A stretch of 45,963 nucleotides of DNA from Priapulus caudatus. Taxonomy: Eukaryota; Priapulida; Priapulimorpha; Priapulimorphida; Priapulidae. The stretch is from the NCBI RefSeq assembly GCF_000485595.1, contig NW_014578375.1:13586-59548 (forward strand). The letters run 5' to 3'. Below the pieces are notes generated by a model. It saw only the letters and a program-made list of their open reading frames with translations. It did no database searches and had not been told where the DNA came from. Made by a program: the position numbers and the translations under genes. Shown here piece after piece: positions 1 to 10,773 of this stretch; the stretch's first letter is position 1, and the number at the start of each line of letters is the position of its first letter.

Positions 1-299
1 CAAGCAGCAGCTCAGCTCCAATCTCCAGCGAGCCACACCGCACCGCCGAGGCACAAGAGATGCGCAAGAGTCGTTAGTAGCTATATCCTAATTTAAGCTA
101 ATCCTAGGCTATATTATCTTACTCCTGATAGTGATACTATTACTTTTATTAGTATTACTATTAGCTACTGATTGTATTACTATACTAGTATAATACTATT
201 AAAAACACTACACAGTGCCGCATAGCGACGGCCGCTCATCTAAACGTCTACTGCGGTGACTCTTGGTGGAGTGGAGGGATTCTAGATAAACCCTGTTAG
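1..299. other. window edge, no gene; repeat-like
   Basis: No coding region is supported here. The first 60 bases (GC-rich, ending in GGCACAAGAGATG) resemble 31050-31105, and the TATTATCTTACTCCTG block near 112-127 recurs near 32391-32406. The stretch is therefore probably the edge of an uncharacterised dispersed repeat. The middle is A/T-rich with TAGTA-type trinucleotides. Confidence 0.4.
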
Positions 300-502
300 T
301 CCCAAATGTGTTCACATACACGCCGAAACAGTGGAATGCACAGAGGATTGTAGTTCAGGAACCTTTTAAAAGAGGTTCGTTTGCGGAGATCTGTTATGAA
401 GTTTTACCACGAGATGGGCGCGTACGTTTAAGTGTCTTCAGATTAAAGGATGGAAGCTCCATCATTCGTAGTAGCAACAACTATTGCAAGACAGAATGGT
501 AA
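300..502 (+). pseudogene. possible exon or fragment, weakly alpha-kinase-like
   Basis: This is an open stretch of about 65 codons without an ATG start. It follows a possible acceptor (CTGTTAG at 293-299) and ends at a TAA that overlaps a possible donor (AATG|GTAAAA). It reads ...QRIVVQEPFKRGSFAEI..., which recalls the N-lobe of alpha-kinases (eEF2K/myosin heavy chain kinase type), where a 'PF-x-(R/K)G-x-(F/M)' segment precedes the first strands. Only this short similarity supports the reading. No catalytic residues are present and no neighbouring exon was found. It could equally be an exon of a gene upstream of the window, a pseudogene or a chance ORF. Confidence 0.22.
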
Positions 503-959
503 AAAAGCACTCATCATTTACCTACGCAAGCCTGACAGGCTGCAAATTGCAATAGAGAGGCTGCCCACTGCAAGCAATTAACGCAGGCCAAAACTGCAGC
601 CACCAGTGGCATACGTACGTACATAGTAACATACTGAAGTACAGATGAATGAAATTGATACGATTATAAGGAACATACACCTTCTTATAACCAATTTAGC
701 TGGTTGGAAATTTCACTGTGACATTGTAGCCTCATACATCCATGACATGTATAGGATTCTACTAGCAAACCGGCAGTCAAATTCTTTCTAACAGACAGGC
801 AACAAAATCAAGTTAACCTCCTCTTGAGGGCAAAAGGGTTATCCGACTTACTCTTCGCATGGTCAGCGCAAAGGACATCTTCATTTGGTGCCTTCAACTA
901 AGCCATAAAATGCCTAGGTCACCCTAAAACAAAAGTTTTATCAATCGCTCCGTCAGACC
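503..959. other. intergenic, nothing recognised
   Basis: No coding potential, RNA gene or clear repeat structure was seen in this stretch. Confidence 0.5.
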
Positions 960-1400
960 AGTGTCCTTAGAAAAACTTGTCTAAATCTGCCGTGCCCCAT
1001 GAACTTTTGACCTGTGGACCTCCAATCTTCGGCCACCAGTGATGGCTTTTCCTACATATGCGATATACCGATCTTCACGAGACTAGGTCGAGCCGTTTAG
1101 ATTTGGCCGCAATTCTGCAGTTTCCTCCCTATTACCTTTAAGTTACAGAGGAATGTTCCCCTTCTTTTACCAGCTCTTGACTTTGACTTTGACCCAGCTT
1201 GCGACATCCCAACTCGTTTTTGACGATACCCCCAACCGATCCCACATATCGAGACGTACAGTCTACGGTAAGATTTGTGCCCAACTGTTGACGAGACGAC
1301 CGACCGGACGGACGACCGGACGGTACGACCGGACGGACCGGCACGGACGGCACGATCAAGCGATTCTACAAGCTGCATCTGCTATGTCAGATGAGCTAAA
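960..1400 (-). repeat. AGCTCA-ended dispersed repeat, minus orientation
   Basis: Read on the minus strand, this begins TTTAGCTCATCTGAC, runs into a GTCC-rich tract and then 'CAACAGTTGGGCACAAATCTTA', and ends near a CACAGGTCAAAAG motif. The same order of motifs is found on the + strand at 18491-18880, so these are two diverged copies of one interspersed repeat. ORFs across it are by-products of the (GTCC)n and (GACCG)n tracts. The class is unknown; non-autonomous DNA transposon or SINE-like are both possible. Confidence 0.65.
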
Positions 1401-2249
1401 CACGAATCAGCAATCTATATACCTGCGACAAGAACCAAGGCCACATAGATGGCGATGTATATCCAAAACACGTTATCGTGCCAATCTATCGGTTCTTCTT
1501 CTTCTACAAATATTTTCCCACTGCAATTTAAAGTAAAGTTATCTATAACTTGACAGGACGTATTGTTTACACTGGCGCCAGCCATGGCTACTATACTAAG
1601 CTAGCTATTTATTAAAACACTCGATGTTTGCACAAAATGTATAACAATTATTAATTAAAACAATTTTGATTATTACAAATATAGAAATAAAAATCAAGTT
1701 TTATAGCACAATTAATAGATGTTATAATAAACGTATGTAATATTTTTATTGAAATTAATAATCGAATAGTTTTTTACCTTTACTGCGGTTGTGTTTATTT
1801 ATGAGCGCCCTCTATTATTTATTAGTGCAAAAAAGCGTTTCCGTTAGACTGGTACCCGTCCCTTTTTACAAGCCCCATATAGCTCCTATATCGAGCTTGT
1901 GAGAGGGGACAGGTACCCGTCTACGTACACGTAAGACGAGAGTACTCTATGAAGTGAAATTTGTTTCTCTAGTAATTTGACAACCTCAACGATTCTAATT
2001 ATTTCTCTTAAAAGGTAAGTAGGCCTAGGCCTATCGCATCTTGTTTGGTGTACATTGATTAAGAGGGAAATTAAAGAACAATTTTCTCTATTGCGATGTT
2101 TGAAGGGTAGTTGATGATGATCAACGCAACACCCAACAGATTGTGTAAACACATTTATAATTATAGACAAATATAGTCATTACGACATTAGTGACATTAC
2201 CGATTACGTCATTACTGACATTAGTAGGCCTAGGATATGCCATGTTGTT
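1401..2249. other. A/T-rich intergenic DNA with a small hairpin
   Basis: No gene is supported. A short inverted repeat (ACAAGC near 1868, GCTTGT near 1898) lies inside a stretch bounded by two GGTACCCGTC motifs (about 1851 and 1911), suggesting the remnant of a small foldback element. Confidence 0.35.
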
Positions 2250-2259
2250 TGTGCTCATA

Positions 2260-3430
2260 ATTCGATTTTGTTTATCGTGTTGATGATTTGATCGCATATA
2301 AATTCGATTTATCACACTATAACATTCGATTATCACATAATAATCTCGATTATCGCATATTATTTGATTCACGCATCGAATCATTGCGATTCACGCATGC
2401 GAATCATTCGAGGTGCATCATTTCGATGCGTAGAATCGAATGATCTCGAATGCGCGAATCGAATGATTCGATGCATACATTACGATTCACAGCGTATTCG
2501 AATATTTCGCATTCGGACGCAAAGGAATCATTCGATTCACGCATCAGAATAAGCATCGAATGATTCGATGCGTGAATCGAATGCATTCGATGCGTGAATC
2601 GATTGATTGATTGCGCTGATCGAATGATTCGATGACGTAATCGAATGATATTCGATGCATCATTCGATTCCGCATCGAAATCATTCGATTCAGCACCGCA
2701 TCGGATATGACATTCACGATGCACCATCGAACATATCACGCATGAATGATGACATTCGAATGATTCGATGCGTGAATCGAATGATTCGAATGCGTGAATC
2801 GAATGATTCGAGCGTGAATCGAAATGATTCGATACCGTGAATACGGAATGATGCATCGTAATCATTCGATTTCAGCATCGATGATTCGATTCACGCATCG
2901 AATCATATCGATGCATCTTCGATGCGTGAATCGAATGATTCGATGCGCGAATCGAAGTGATTCGAGCATCAATTCGATTCACGCACTCGAATGAGTTCGA
3001 TTCACGACATCCGAATCATTCGAATTCACGCATCGATGATGTCACATGAATCGATCATCGAATGACACTGAATTCGATAGTTGAATCTGACAATGATATC
3101 GAGTGCGTGAATCTAACTGATTCGCATGCCGGTGAATCGAATGAGTATCGAATGGCATCTATTCGATTCACGCATCGAATCATCTCGATTCCAGCCATCG
3201 AATGATGCATCGAATGATTTCGATGTCGTGAAATACGAATGATTCGATGCGCTGAATGATGATTCGATCCCCGGTGAATCGAATGATGCTCGAATCATTT
3301 CGACTTCACGCATCGGAATGATGTCGATTCACGCATCGAAGTGATGCATCGAATTATATCGATTCACAGCATCGAATGATGCATCGACATCATTTCGATT
3401 CCGCATCGAATGAATTTGAATCAGACATAT
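2260..3430. repeat. degenerate ATTCGATGCGTGAATCG satellite, both orientations
   Basis: About 1.2 kb is built almost wholly from variants of GATTCGATGCGTGAATCGAA and its reverse complement, a unit of about 20 bp that is itself partly palindromic. Units switch orientation many times and carry many single-base indels. That pattern fits either an old scrambled satellite or low-accuracy long-read consensus. ORFs rich in Ser, His, Arg and Asn in this region are translations of the repeat. Confidence 0.85.
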
Positions 3431-3724
3431 GAAACAGAATACAGCACCATATTACGGACGGCGCAATCCTAGTTTGGGACCCCGGTTCCGTCTGATTTTC
3501 GCAAATATGGAGATAACGACATTTAAATCTACAAAGTTCTTCAGGTTCTTGCCTAGTAGTAGTACCCCGTACTACTACTAGTACTACTAGTACTAGTATT
3601 CATTTCTACTAATATTATTATTATTAATAAACATTTCCTGCAGTGCACTATCCACAGCAAGTCGGAAAACGGCTCTGAACTGAGGCTATTCACCTGTCTT
3701 GGGCAATTTGTGCTGATACTGATG

Positions 3725-4955
3725 GGGTCTATGTCCCCAGGGTATTGCCGGAACGTACCCTGGTAACTATGTGATTGCTCTAGTACTTATAGCCCGCGGA
3801 TCGCTGCCAGCGAGGGCTATAGCACATTCTGCCAGTAAGATGTAATCTAAGCAAATGGTCCCAACTGATGTGACCAACAAATTTATCCCAAAAGCGTAAA
3901 ATGATCGGTGCTTTTTAACCTTCATCTATCAACATGGAATCTCCACCTATTTTTTTGAACACTTCCAATCAGACTTTACACGCAGGTATTTATGCTGTTA
4001 TGTTCCTCAACAGTCTAGCAATGAAGAGTCAAGCGTCACAACATAACAAGAGCAACCGCATTTGAAAACAAAACACCAGTAGTGCTAAGACTTTGAGCAA
4101 TAGACAGCATAAATACCATGGTGTTAAAAGTTGTGACAGTGTTTCAAAAAGATAGGTGAGATGTCCATGTGTAGATAAGTGCTTAACAAGCCCGATCCAT
4201 GTTGTAGCGTTTTGGGGATAAATTTTGGTCACATCAGTTGGACCATTTGCTTAGATTACATCTAGTGGCAGAATGTGCTTATAGGCCCTGCCGCAGCGTT
4301 CCGCGGGCTATAGTACTAGTAGCTACTATGCTGATATGCCGGGACCGTACCTCGCTTATCTCACCGTCCCTGACTGTCCCTGTTCGCCCACTAACGATGC
4401 TTGCTCGCCCAATTGTGCAAGAAATATACGATACAGACGCTGTATGATATCTTTATAAATTGGATTTGGAGTAATGAAAACTGTGAACCAAGGAGAAATT
4501 TCAACCTATAATACACTGATGCGCGCTCTCTTTTACAAATATCGCTGATGCTGGGAATGGCGTATTCTTTTCGGCAAGTGTTTACGACATTTTGACATTT
4601 CTCGCGCCAGAGATTTTTGAAAGATGGCTCCCAAGGTTGTGAGTGGGACACAGGAAAACTTTGTATGAATTATCTAATGGGTCTGGAAACGTATAGACTC
4701 CGCTGACATTGTAGCAAAGGGTGCGTGCGAGGTGAAACATAACAGGGTAAGGGTTACGAATACTTTTGCCGGGAACGGACGGGAAAACAAGGAACGGGAT
4801 CATACAGCGGCGGTCGTTTCCTGCGACAACGGCGGTAGTATTACGACATCGGCTGAAGGTCAAGAAGTACCGGTTGAAGTAGGTGAGTAGAGGTACGGTC
4901 CGGCTATTTAGTATCTACAGGGTACGTTCTGGACGTACCCTGGGGACATAGACCC
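3725..4955. mobile_element. foldback DNA element with perfect 20-bp TIRs, nested insertion
   Basis: The left end GGGTCTATGTCCCCAGGGTA (3725-3744) is the exact reverse complement of the right end at 4936-4955. The body is a long imperfect palindrome: 3787-4028 folds onto about 4040-4313 (shared blocks include GATGTAATCTAAGCAAATGG). The outer part of the right arm is interrupted by about 550 bp (roughly 4339-4905), bounded by its own inverted GACCGTACCTCGC / GAGGTACGGTCC motifs, which looks like a second nested element. No transposase is encoded and no convincing target-site duplication flanks it. A related end occurs at 39552-39593. Confidence 0.75.
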
Positions 4956-5291
4956 ACGTATTTCTGTGTGCATGAAGTAACATACAACTCAGAGAAGTAG
5001 CATAGTAGCTTTCTGATGAACTAAAAATTTCCTAACTCTAGTCGTATAGCATTGTTGTTAGATTGTTAAGAGTATAGGCTTAATTACGTGGAGAATTATC
5101 TTATGCAGCACTATCTGGGACCAACTAGTGCATAAGATCTTAGGGTAGTAAGCTGTGTGCAGGTTGACAACCTTGTTGTCACTATATCCTGTGTAGGGGA
5201 CACCGATAAGTGTTGGAACGTAACATAAATAACATAACATAAAATTATTTTTTTTACAACTACATCCGCATTCACAAACACACATACGTAA
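4956..5291. other. intergenic, nothing recognised
   Basis: A/T-rich sequence without coding support. Confidence 0.45.
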
Positions 5292-5560
5292 TTTTTAGCT
5301 CACCTTGACATCGTCAAGATGAGCTATTGCCAATGGGTCGTCGTACGTCCGTCCGTCCCGTCTGTGCGTCTGTGCGTCCGTCGTCCGTCCGTCCGTCCAT
5401 TCGTCTGTGCGTCCGTCCGTCCGTCCGTCAACATTTGGCTACGGTCAATGATAACTCAGGAACCGTTTGACCCACATGTTTGAAATTGGGTTATAGTTGT
5501 TACTGCTATGCCGCCCATATTGAACGTCCTATTTTGGAGCACGCCAGTCGACGTACTTCG
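5292..5560 (+). repeat. TTTTTAGCTCACC-ended dispersed repeat with (GTCC)n
   Basis: It starts TTTTTAGCTCACCTTGACATC followed by a short hairpin (GACATCGTCAAGATGAGCT), then a GTCC/GTGC-rich tract and a conserved-looking block 'AACTCAGGAACCGTTTGACC'. The head resembles the 18491 and 960-1400 copies, but the body after the GTCC tract differs. It is thus a related family or subfamily of non-autonomous repeat. Confidence 0.55.
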
Positions 5561-6405
5561 AGGCCACTGCAATTTTTTGGCAAAAATAGGAATTTGCCAT
5601 TAGTCAGTTCAGGTTCACGGATTTGCTCATTTTATGGTAGTATGTGAATGAATAAGGGACAGGGGTTTTGATATTTAAAAAATATATGCAAAATTAGGTA
5701 GGTTTTGGCAATTATATAGCATATTATGTTATAGACACGCAGATAACAGTCTGTGGTGTCACACTCATCTGTGTTTGTTTTACAAGATTTCATTGACAAT
5801 ATCTTTAATGCAAAATTGGTATTTTTCTCACCCTGCAATAAAAAGTCTATATTAGAGTAAAGTTTTACAAAACATGTCGGAACGCACCATAACCTATTTA
5901 TTTCGAACACCATTGCTAAGAGACATCAAAGCGAGTATAGCGCCATCTACCGTCACAAATTGTGATTCATTTTGGTTTTAATTATTATTGTGATACACAG
6001 ATGGCAACCGTGTGCTACGCCTAGAAAAACTCATACAAAGTAAAACTTCCATGACCAATTACTTTGACAAAAGTTGTTGTTATGGGCAGGGAAACACCAT
6101 TGTCACGTGGTAATTATAGCAGCTACGTGGAATAAGCGTATCCTCTCAATCTTACATGTTACACATCGGGAGCTCCGTTTTTAGGCAGTGCCTAAATCTG
6201 AATATTATGAAAACATTAAATGGCGATCATTTAGGTGTAACGCCATCACTCACGCACATCTCAGACTTTCACATCTCAAACATTATTTTCACATAAAAAA
6301 TTACAAATAATTATCAAGAGTATATAATGGGAGTTCTCTATATACTCTTCGTTTCTATAATGTACGTCGATGGTTGCTCAATTAAAACTGACTTCTTCTC
6401 ACTCA
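5561..6405. other. intergenic, nothing firm
   Basis: No gene is supported. Short palindromes such as GGCAGTGCC near 6184 and the TATATACTC inverted pair near 6318-6346 are the only structure seen. Confidence 0.4.
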
Positions 6406-6413
6406 CTCATTTG

Positions 6414-7183
6414 TAGGGGTGAGTATTGCGACCAAAACCGTATTGGCAATATATTTGCATACTGGACAAAACCGTATTGCAATATTTTCCAATACGTATT
6501 GGGAAGTATATACCATGCATGATATAGTTTAACAATTTGATGGTTTTAATATCTCATATATTGTATTATATGACATGATTTAATTTCTCATGTTTTTCTT
6601 GAGAAACAGAGCACGCAATGTTTTCTGCTGACAGTGCAGCCTCTGCTGCCGTAACAATGCACCCGCTGTACTGAATCCACTCTCGGAACGGCACCTGACG
6701 TAGCTGAATACACAAATACCCCTGCTGCATAATTGGCTAATACTGGAACTGAACGAAACTGAAACTGAAACGTGGGTGCTCGCTTCAGCTTGTATCGCGC
6801 CACAGCGCGCGGGCACTCAGGTGAGCATAGGCTATATATAGACTCCTAGTTGCCCAGTCTCTGTGCCTCGCGCACACCGTCTGCCCACTCTGCCCGCGCA
6901 TTAGTACGCCCGCAGTGCTCCATGCAGTGGCCGCTTACCAGTAATACGTGTATGCGTCGTGCACGCATTGTGCTTTAGTAATTATATACCGCCAGTGCCA
7001 TAAATTTCGGAGCATTTAACAATATAGACATCAAGGCGTGTCAAGTAATTTTATTTCTTGTTATACCACCGTATCGTAAAATTATCGATATCGCGAAAGT
7101 TGTACGGCGCAATATATTCGAGTTTTCAAAATAGATTGACAAACTATAACCGACCGATATACCGGTATATCGTTACACCCCTA
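6414..7183 (-). mobile_element. hAT-family element, internally deleted and decayed
   Basis: The ends are TAGGGGTG (6414) and CACCCCTA (to 7183), flanked by a perfect 8-bp duplication CTCATTTG (6406-6413 and 7184-7191), as expected of hAT transposons. On the minus strand, 6580-6687 encodes a segment with SESGFSTAGALL and LFLKKNMRN, the hallmark of the hAT C-terminal dimerisation domain. The preceding part (LANYAAG...YSATS, about 6696-6740) lies in another frame, so a frameshift has broken it. The rest of the transposase (BED finger, RNase-H-like core) is missing. The element is therefore non-autonomous. It ends 158 bp before the GCC2 start codon. Confidence 0.85.
6580..6745 (-). pseudogene. 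hAT transposase C-terminal dimerisation remnant
   Basis: Two overlapping minus-strand frames together give the order expected of the hAT dimerisation region: a 'P-x-L-A-x-Y-A ... ATS' helix segment followed by 'SE-x-x-FSTAG' and 'LFLKKN'. A frameshift near 6690 separates them, and the tail ends in a stop at 6580. No start codon or upstream transposase domains are present, so it cannot make an active enzyme. Confidence 0.7.
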
Positions 7184-7341
7184 CTCATTTGTGTCCTTTT
7201 TTGTGGTGAGCTACAGTGTCATTGACACTTTCATTTATTATTATTATTATTCATGCCATCAGCAGGCAGATCCGATGGATGCAATGCAATCTTCTCTGAT
7301 AAAGACAAACTGACATCAGCAGGCAACTCTCGACATCAGAC

Positions 7342-10300
7342 ATGGATCCTATAGAAGTAACACCTGTGAGCAGTGAGGAGAGTGCAACTCCCACGTCAGA
7401 GAGAGCAAAGTCCAAGGTTTGTCTTTTCATATACCACATAAATGAAGATTTCAAACAGATCTATGCAACTCTGATGTCTATTAATTTAGATATATGGCAT
7501 GTATATTTAACCCTGATTGAGCCACATACAGCTTTTGGCCATAGCCACTAATTCCAAATTATTGCACGGAAGAGATGTATCGAAAGCCATAGGTTATTTA
7601 TTGTATTGATAGTCACAAGAGTGCACATTATTTAGATATTACTGACACTTCAGCAAGTATTGCATGTGTCAACTTTTTTCATTCGCCATTTCAGTTGGAC
7701 TTGCTACCAAAAGAAGAATTGATCAAATATGTGAGGAAACAGATGTTAATGCTAAAAGAAGCAAAGATGAAATATCAGAGTATGTGATTTCACCTTCTAA
7801 GGGTTAAACAACTGTTTTATTTATTAATAAACGAGCTGCGCTGCAGCTACAGGCCAGGGGCCCGTTGTCAGAAACATCATAAAGTTAATGCTAATATTAA
7901 TGCTAAGATAACACTTACGACTAATGTTAATGATACGAGAGTAGCGTTGACAGAAACACATCGTAGCTACGAGCAAACTCACGATAACAGGAACTTCATA
8001 ATTTCATGTCACAAGGCTGCTGATTGGATGAGAATCGATCACAAAATTCAAATTCATGCACATTTATTGTACATCACAGTAATTTATGCATATTATGATG
8101 GCTAACCACATATAAATATTATTTGATGAAAAACGACATGGTCATGAATTTATTCTGCACAACAAGACAAATTCTCACACTAGCGCGAGACGCGAGAGTT
8201 GTGGCAAGCGTGGCAAACCTTTGAAACAAGAGAACAAATGCCATACGCCATTTGTAAATGTATTGTTCTGTATATGAACGGTAGATAATTAATGTTTTCG
8301 ACTTGTTTTTCAAGAAAAACACATTTTACTCATTAATATAAAATATACTATCACTGTAATTGTAATTCTGAGTGTAACTGTATTATTTTTATCCTAATAT
8401 TAAAGTTACGAGAGGGTCTGGGCTCTCGTAATGTTCGGAGGAAATTTCCGAGGATTTTTCATTCTCGTAACTTTGCGATGTTTCTGTCAACGGTTTTCGA
8501 GTGGAAGTTAATTTTAATGCAAATGTTAAGACTAATTTTGTTTCTGACAACGGGCCCCAGAATAATGCCCCGCATGAGAGCCGAAACAAATTCCCTGAAG
8601 ATGGAGCCACGATGTCGTACGATTGACAAACATGCTGTAGGACTGGTACGCACGCGGTAGGTGTGTGTGGATGCGGGCGCATGCACTAGTGATACGAGTG
8701 TACAGGGTTATGGCGCATGCACCAGTCTCGACCAATCACGACCAAGTACATCACAGTAGCAGCAGCAGCAGCAAACTCCACGACAGATGGCGCTCTCGCA
8801 CTGGCTCAATTCACCACTGCCAAAAGTAGATTTTCCGTTACAATTTGTAACGCTTTTTTTACCACAAGTTTTACAGTGTTTTACAGCGGCCAGGTTACTC
8901 GTATCCTATGTAATAAGATTTGTACTAATAAAAGTTGCAAAGATATTAAAAATCCGACCATTATTTTATGAGAAATTTGACAAAATAGTGATACGAAATA
9001 GTGCGCGTATTGTGCGCCCATTTACTACTTTCAAATCATTACGCTGTTTACTAAACTAAGTTCACGTGTTTATTTAATATTTATCATTAATTTTTCAGAC
9101 GCTTGCCAATATACCTAATTCTCGAACATTGTCTTTGATACATTTTTGCGTATTCACTATTCAGCTTAAAACATCTAAATTTGTCCACCAACAAACATGC
9201 AAATCATGGAAATTTCTAATGTTTTGTTCAGCGGTGACTTTGCGGCTGTTGGATTGCCATTTGCTGGATATCCCCGGAGCTCCACCCACTTGAAAAATAG
9301 TACCAGCCTTGTGGCAGTGGTATCCTGAGTTGTACGAAGGGGCGCTGCATGCAGTTTGAAGCAGCAGTAGGACAAGCGCCAAATATATAAATAGAAGGAA
9401 CAGATATGCATTATAAATAGATCAGTTTAATTTTACCCTAAATTTCAAAACAGTTATACTTAATGATTTTTACAGGCTTGACAGAGGATGTTCAGAGTTT
9501 AAAGAATGCCAACTCAACTTTACAGGAAAAAGAAAATGAACTTAAAGTAAGCCCAAATCTAAAGTATTTAGATGCTCTGTATGCTATTTGCTAATTTGTC
9601 GGATTCATAGTATTTTGTTTAATTGAATGTTTTTTTACATTTGTGTCTGCAACATTTTAATAACAACATAAATGGTCATTTGTCAGTTTGCTTTGACTAA
9701 AATAGTCAATAATTTGTTATTCTTTTTGAAGAAGTTAAACGAAACAATGCTGGAAATGACCACAGTCAAGGAAATCCAGGATGAAAATGCTAAGTCTCTG
9801 ACTATAGAAAATCGAGTAGGTGAATTTTCCATTTTTTGCAATTATTGTATTTGCAATATTTGAAATGTGAGGAAACATATTAAACGTACATGTTGAGATA
9901 TCAAGTGATAATTTCCCATTCATCAGAAGCTTAGTGAACAACTGGAGTGCATGACAATGAAAGCAGAAACACTGATGACGTCATTCCAAGCTTTAAATGA
10001 GGACCAAGTCAAGGTGGAACAAAATAATCAGGTTAGAGCAATATATAGAGTATTATAATAATTATAAAGTAAATTATATAGAAATATATAGGTTAGAACA
10101 TTAAACATATGTTAATATGATTATAAATTAACATTTAATAAACATGTCACTCAACATATGCAACCCATTGCTCCTCGCTGTTTTAAAATTTGAACCAATA
10201 CTTGCGAACTAGCCAAGGTAGTTATTTTTATCCCCCAGTGAAGAATGTTATCCAATGTTCACCTTATATAGTATATCTGAAGGTGTGTTTGAGGTTTTGT

Positions 10301-10773
10301 TTACATAAACGTACAAATACATTACTTAGTTGGAAGGGCTAGGGTGCACAATTTGTTCGTAGTTAGTATTTGCATACTCTGGATATTTTACAACAGTTCT
10401 TTATTTAGTTGTAATTTATTGCGCTGTAAAATCGTTTTCTAATTATATTCGTCAGTCATCGAAAAATATAATGAAATTGACATCGCTGTTCATTTATTAC
10501 ATTTAGAGGAAGCGGCGTGCAGCAGTGCTTGCTTGATGACTCGTATAACTGATAAATATGCTATTTTTACTATTTGTGTTGACCATTTTACAGGTTCTAA
10601 GAGAAGATATTGATGTCATGACCAAAGCCAGGAATGAAGCCCTTGACACCTTGAAGACAGTGAAAAAGCAGCACTCTGCCAAACTGTCTGAGCTAAAGGT
10701 TCAGCTAGAGCAGCAAATTTCGGAGAGGTCCGCTCAGACTGAAGAAAATACCATCCTGAAACAGAAGCTTCAG
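7342..10773 (+). CDS. GCC2: GCC2 exons 1-6: N-terminal segment
   Basis: Exon 1 (7342-7416) supplies the ATG and 25 residues rich in Ser, Thr and Glu, like the short disordered head of vertebrate GCC2. Exon 2 carries the conserved LPKEELIKYVRKQM motif that precedes the coiled coil. Exons 3-6 are coiled coil (residues about 54-199). Exon 4 has a tandem NAGNAG acceptor (GAAGAAG, 9728-9734), so the exon may begin at 9732 or 9735, adding or omitting one Lys. The start was chosen because it is the only ATG in frame with exon 2 and fits the family's N-terminus. Confidence 0.88.

Noticed and set aside
1097-1536. Overlapping ORFs on both strands near 1.1-1.5 kb
   Set aside because: They lie in a dispersed repeat with GACCG/GTCC tracts, and the same sequence recurs at 18.5 kb.
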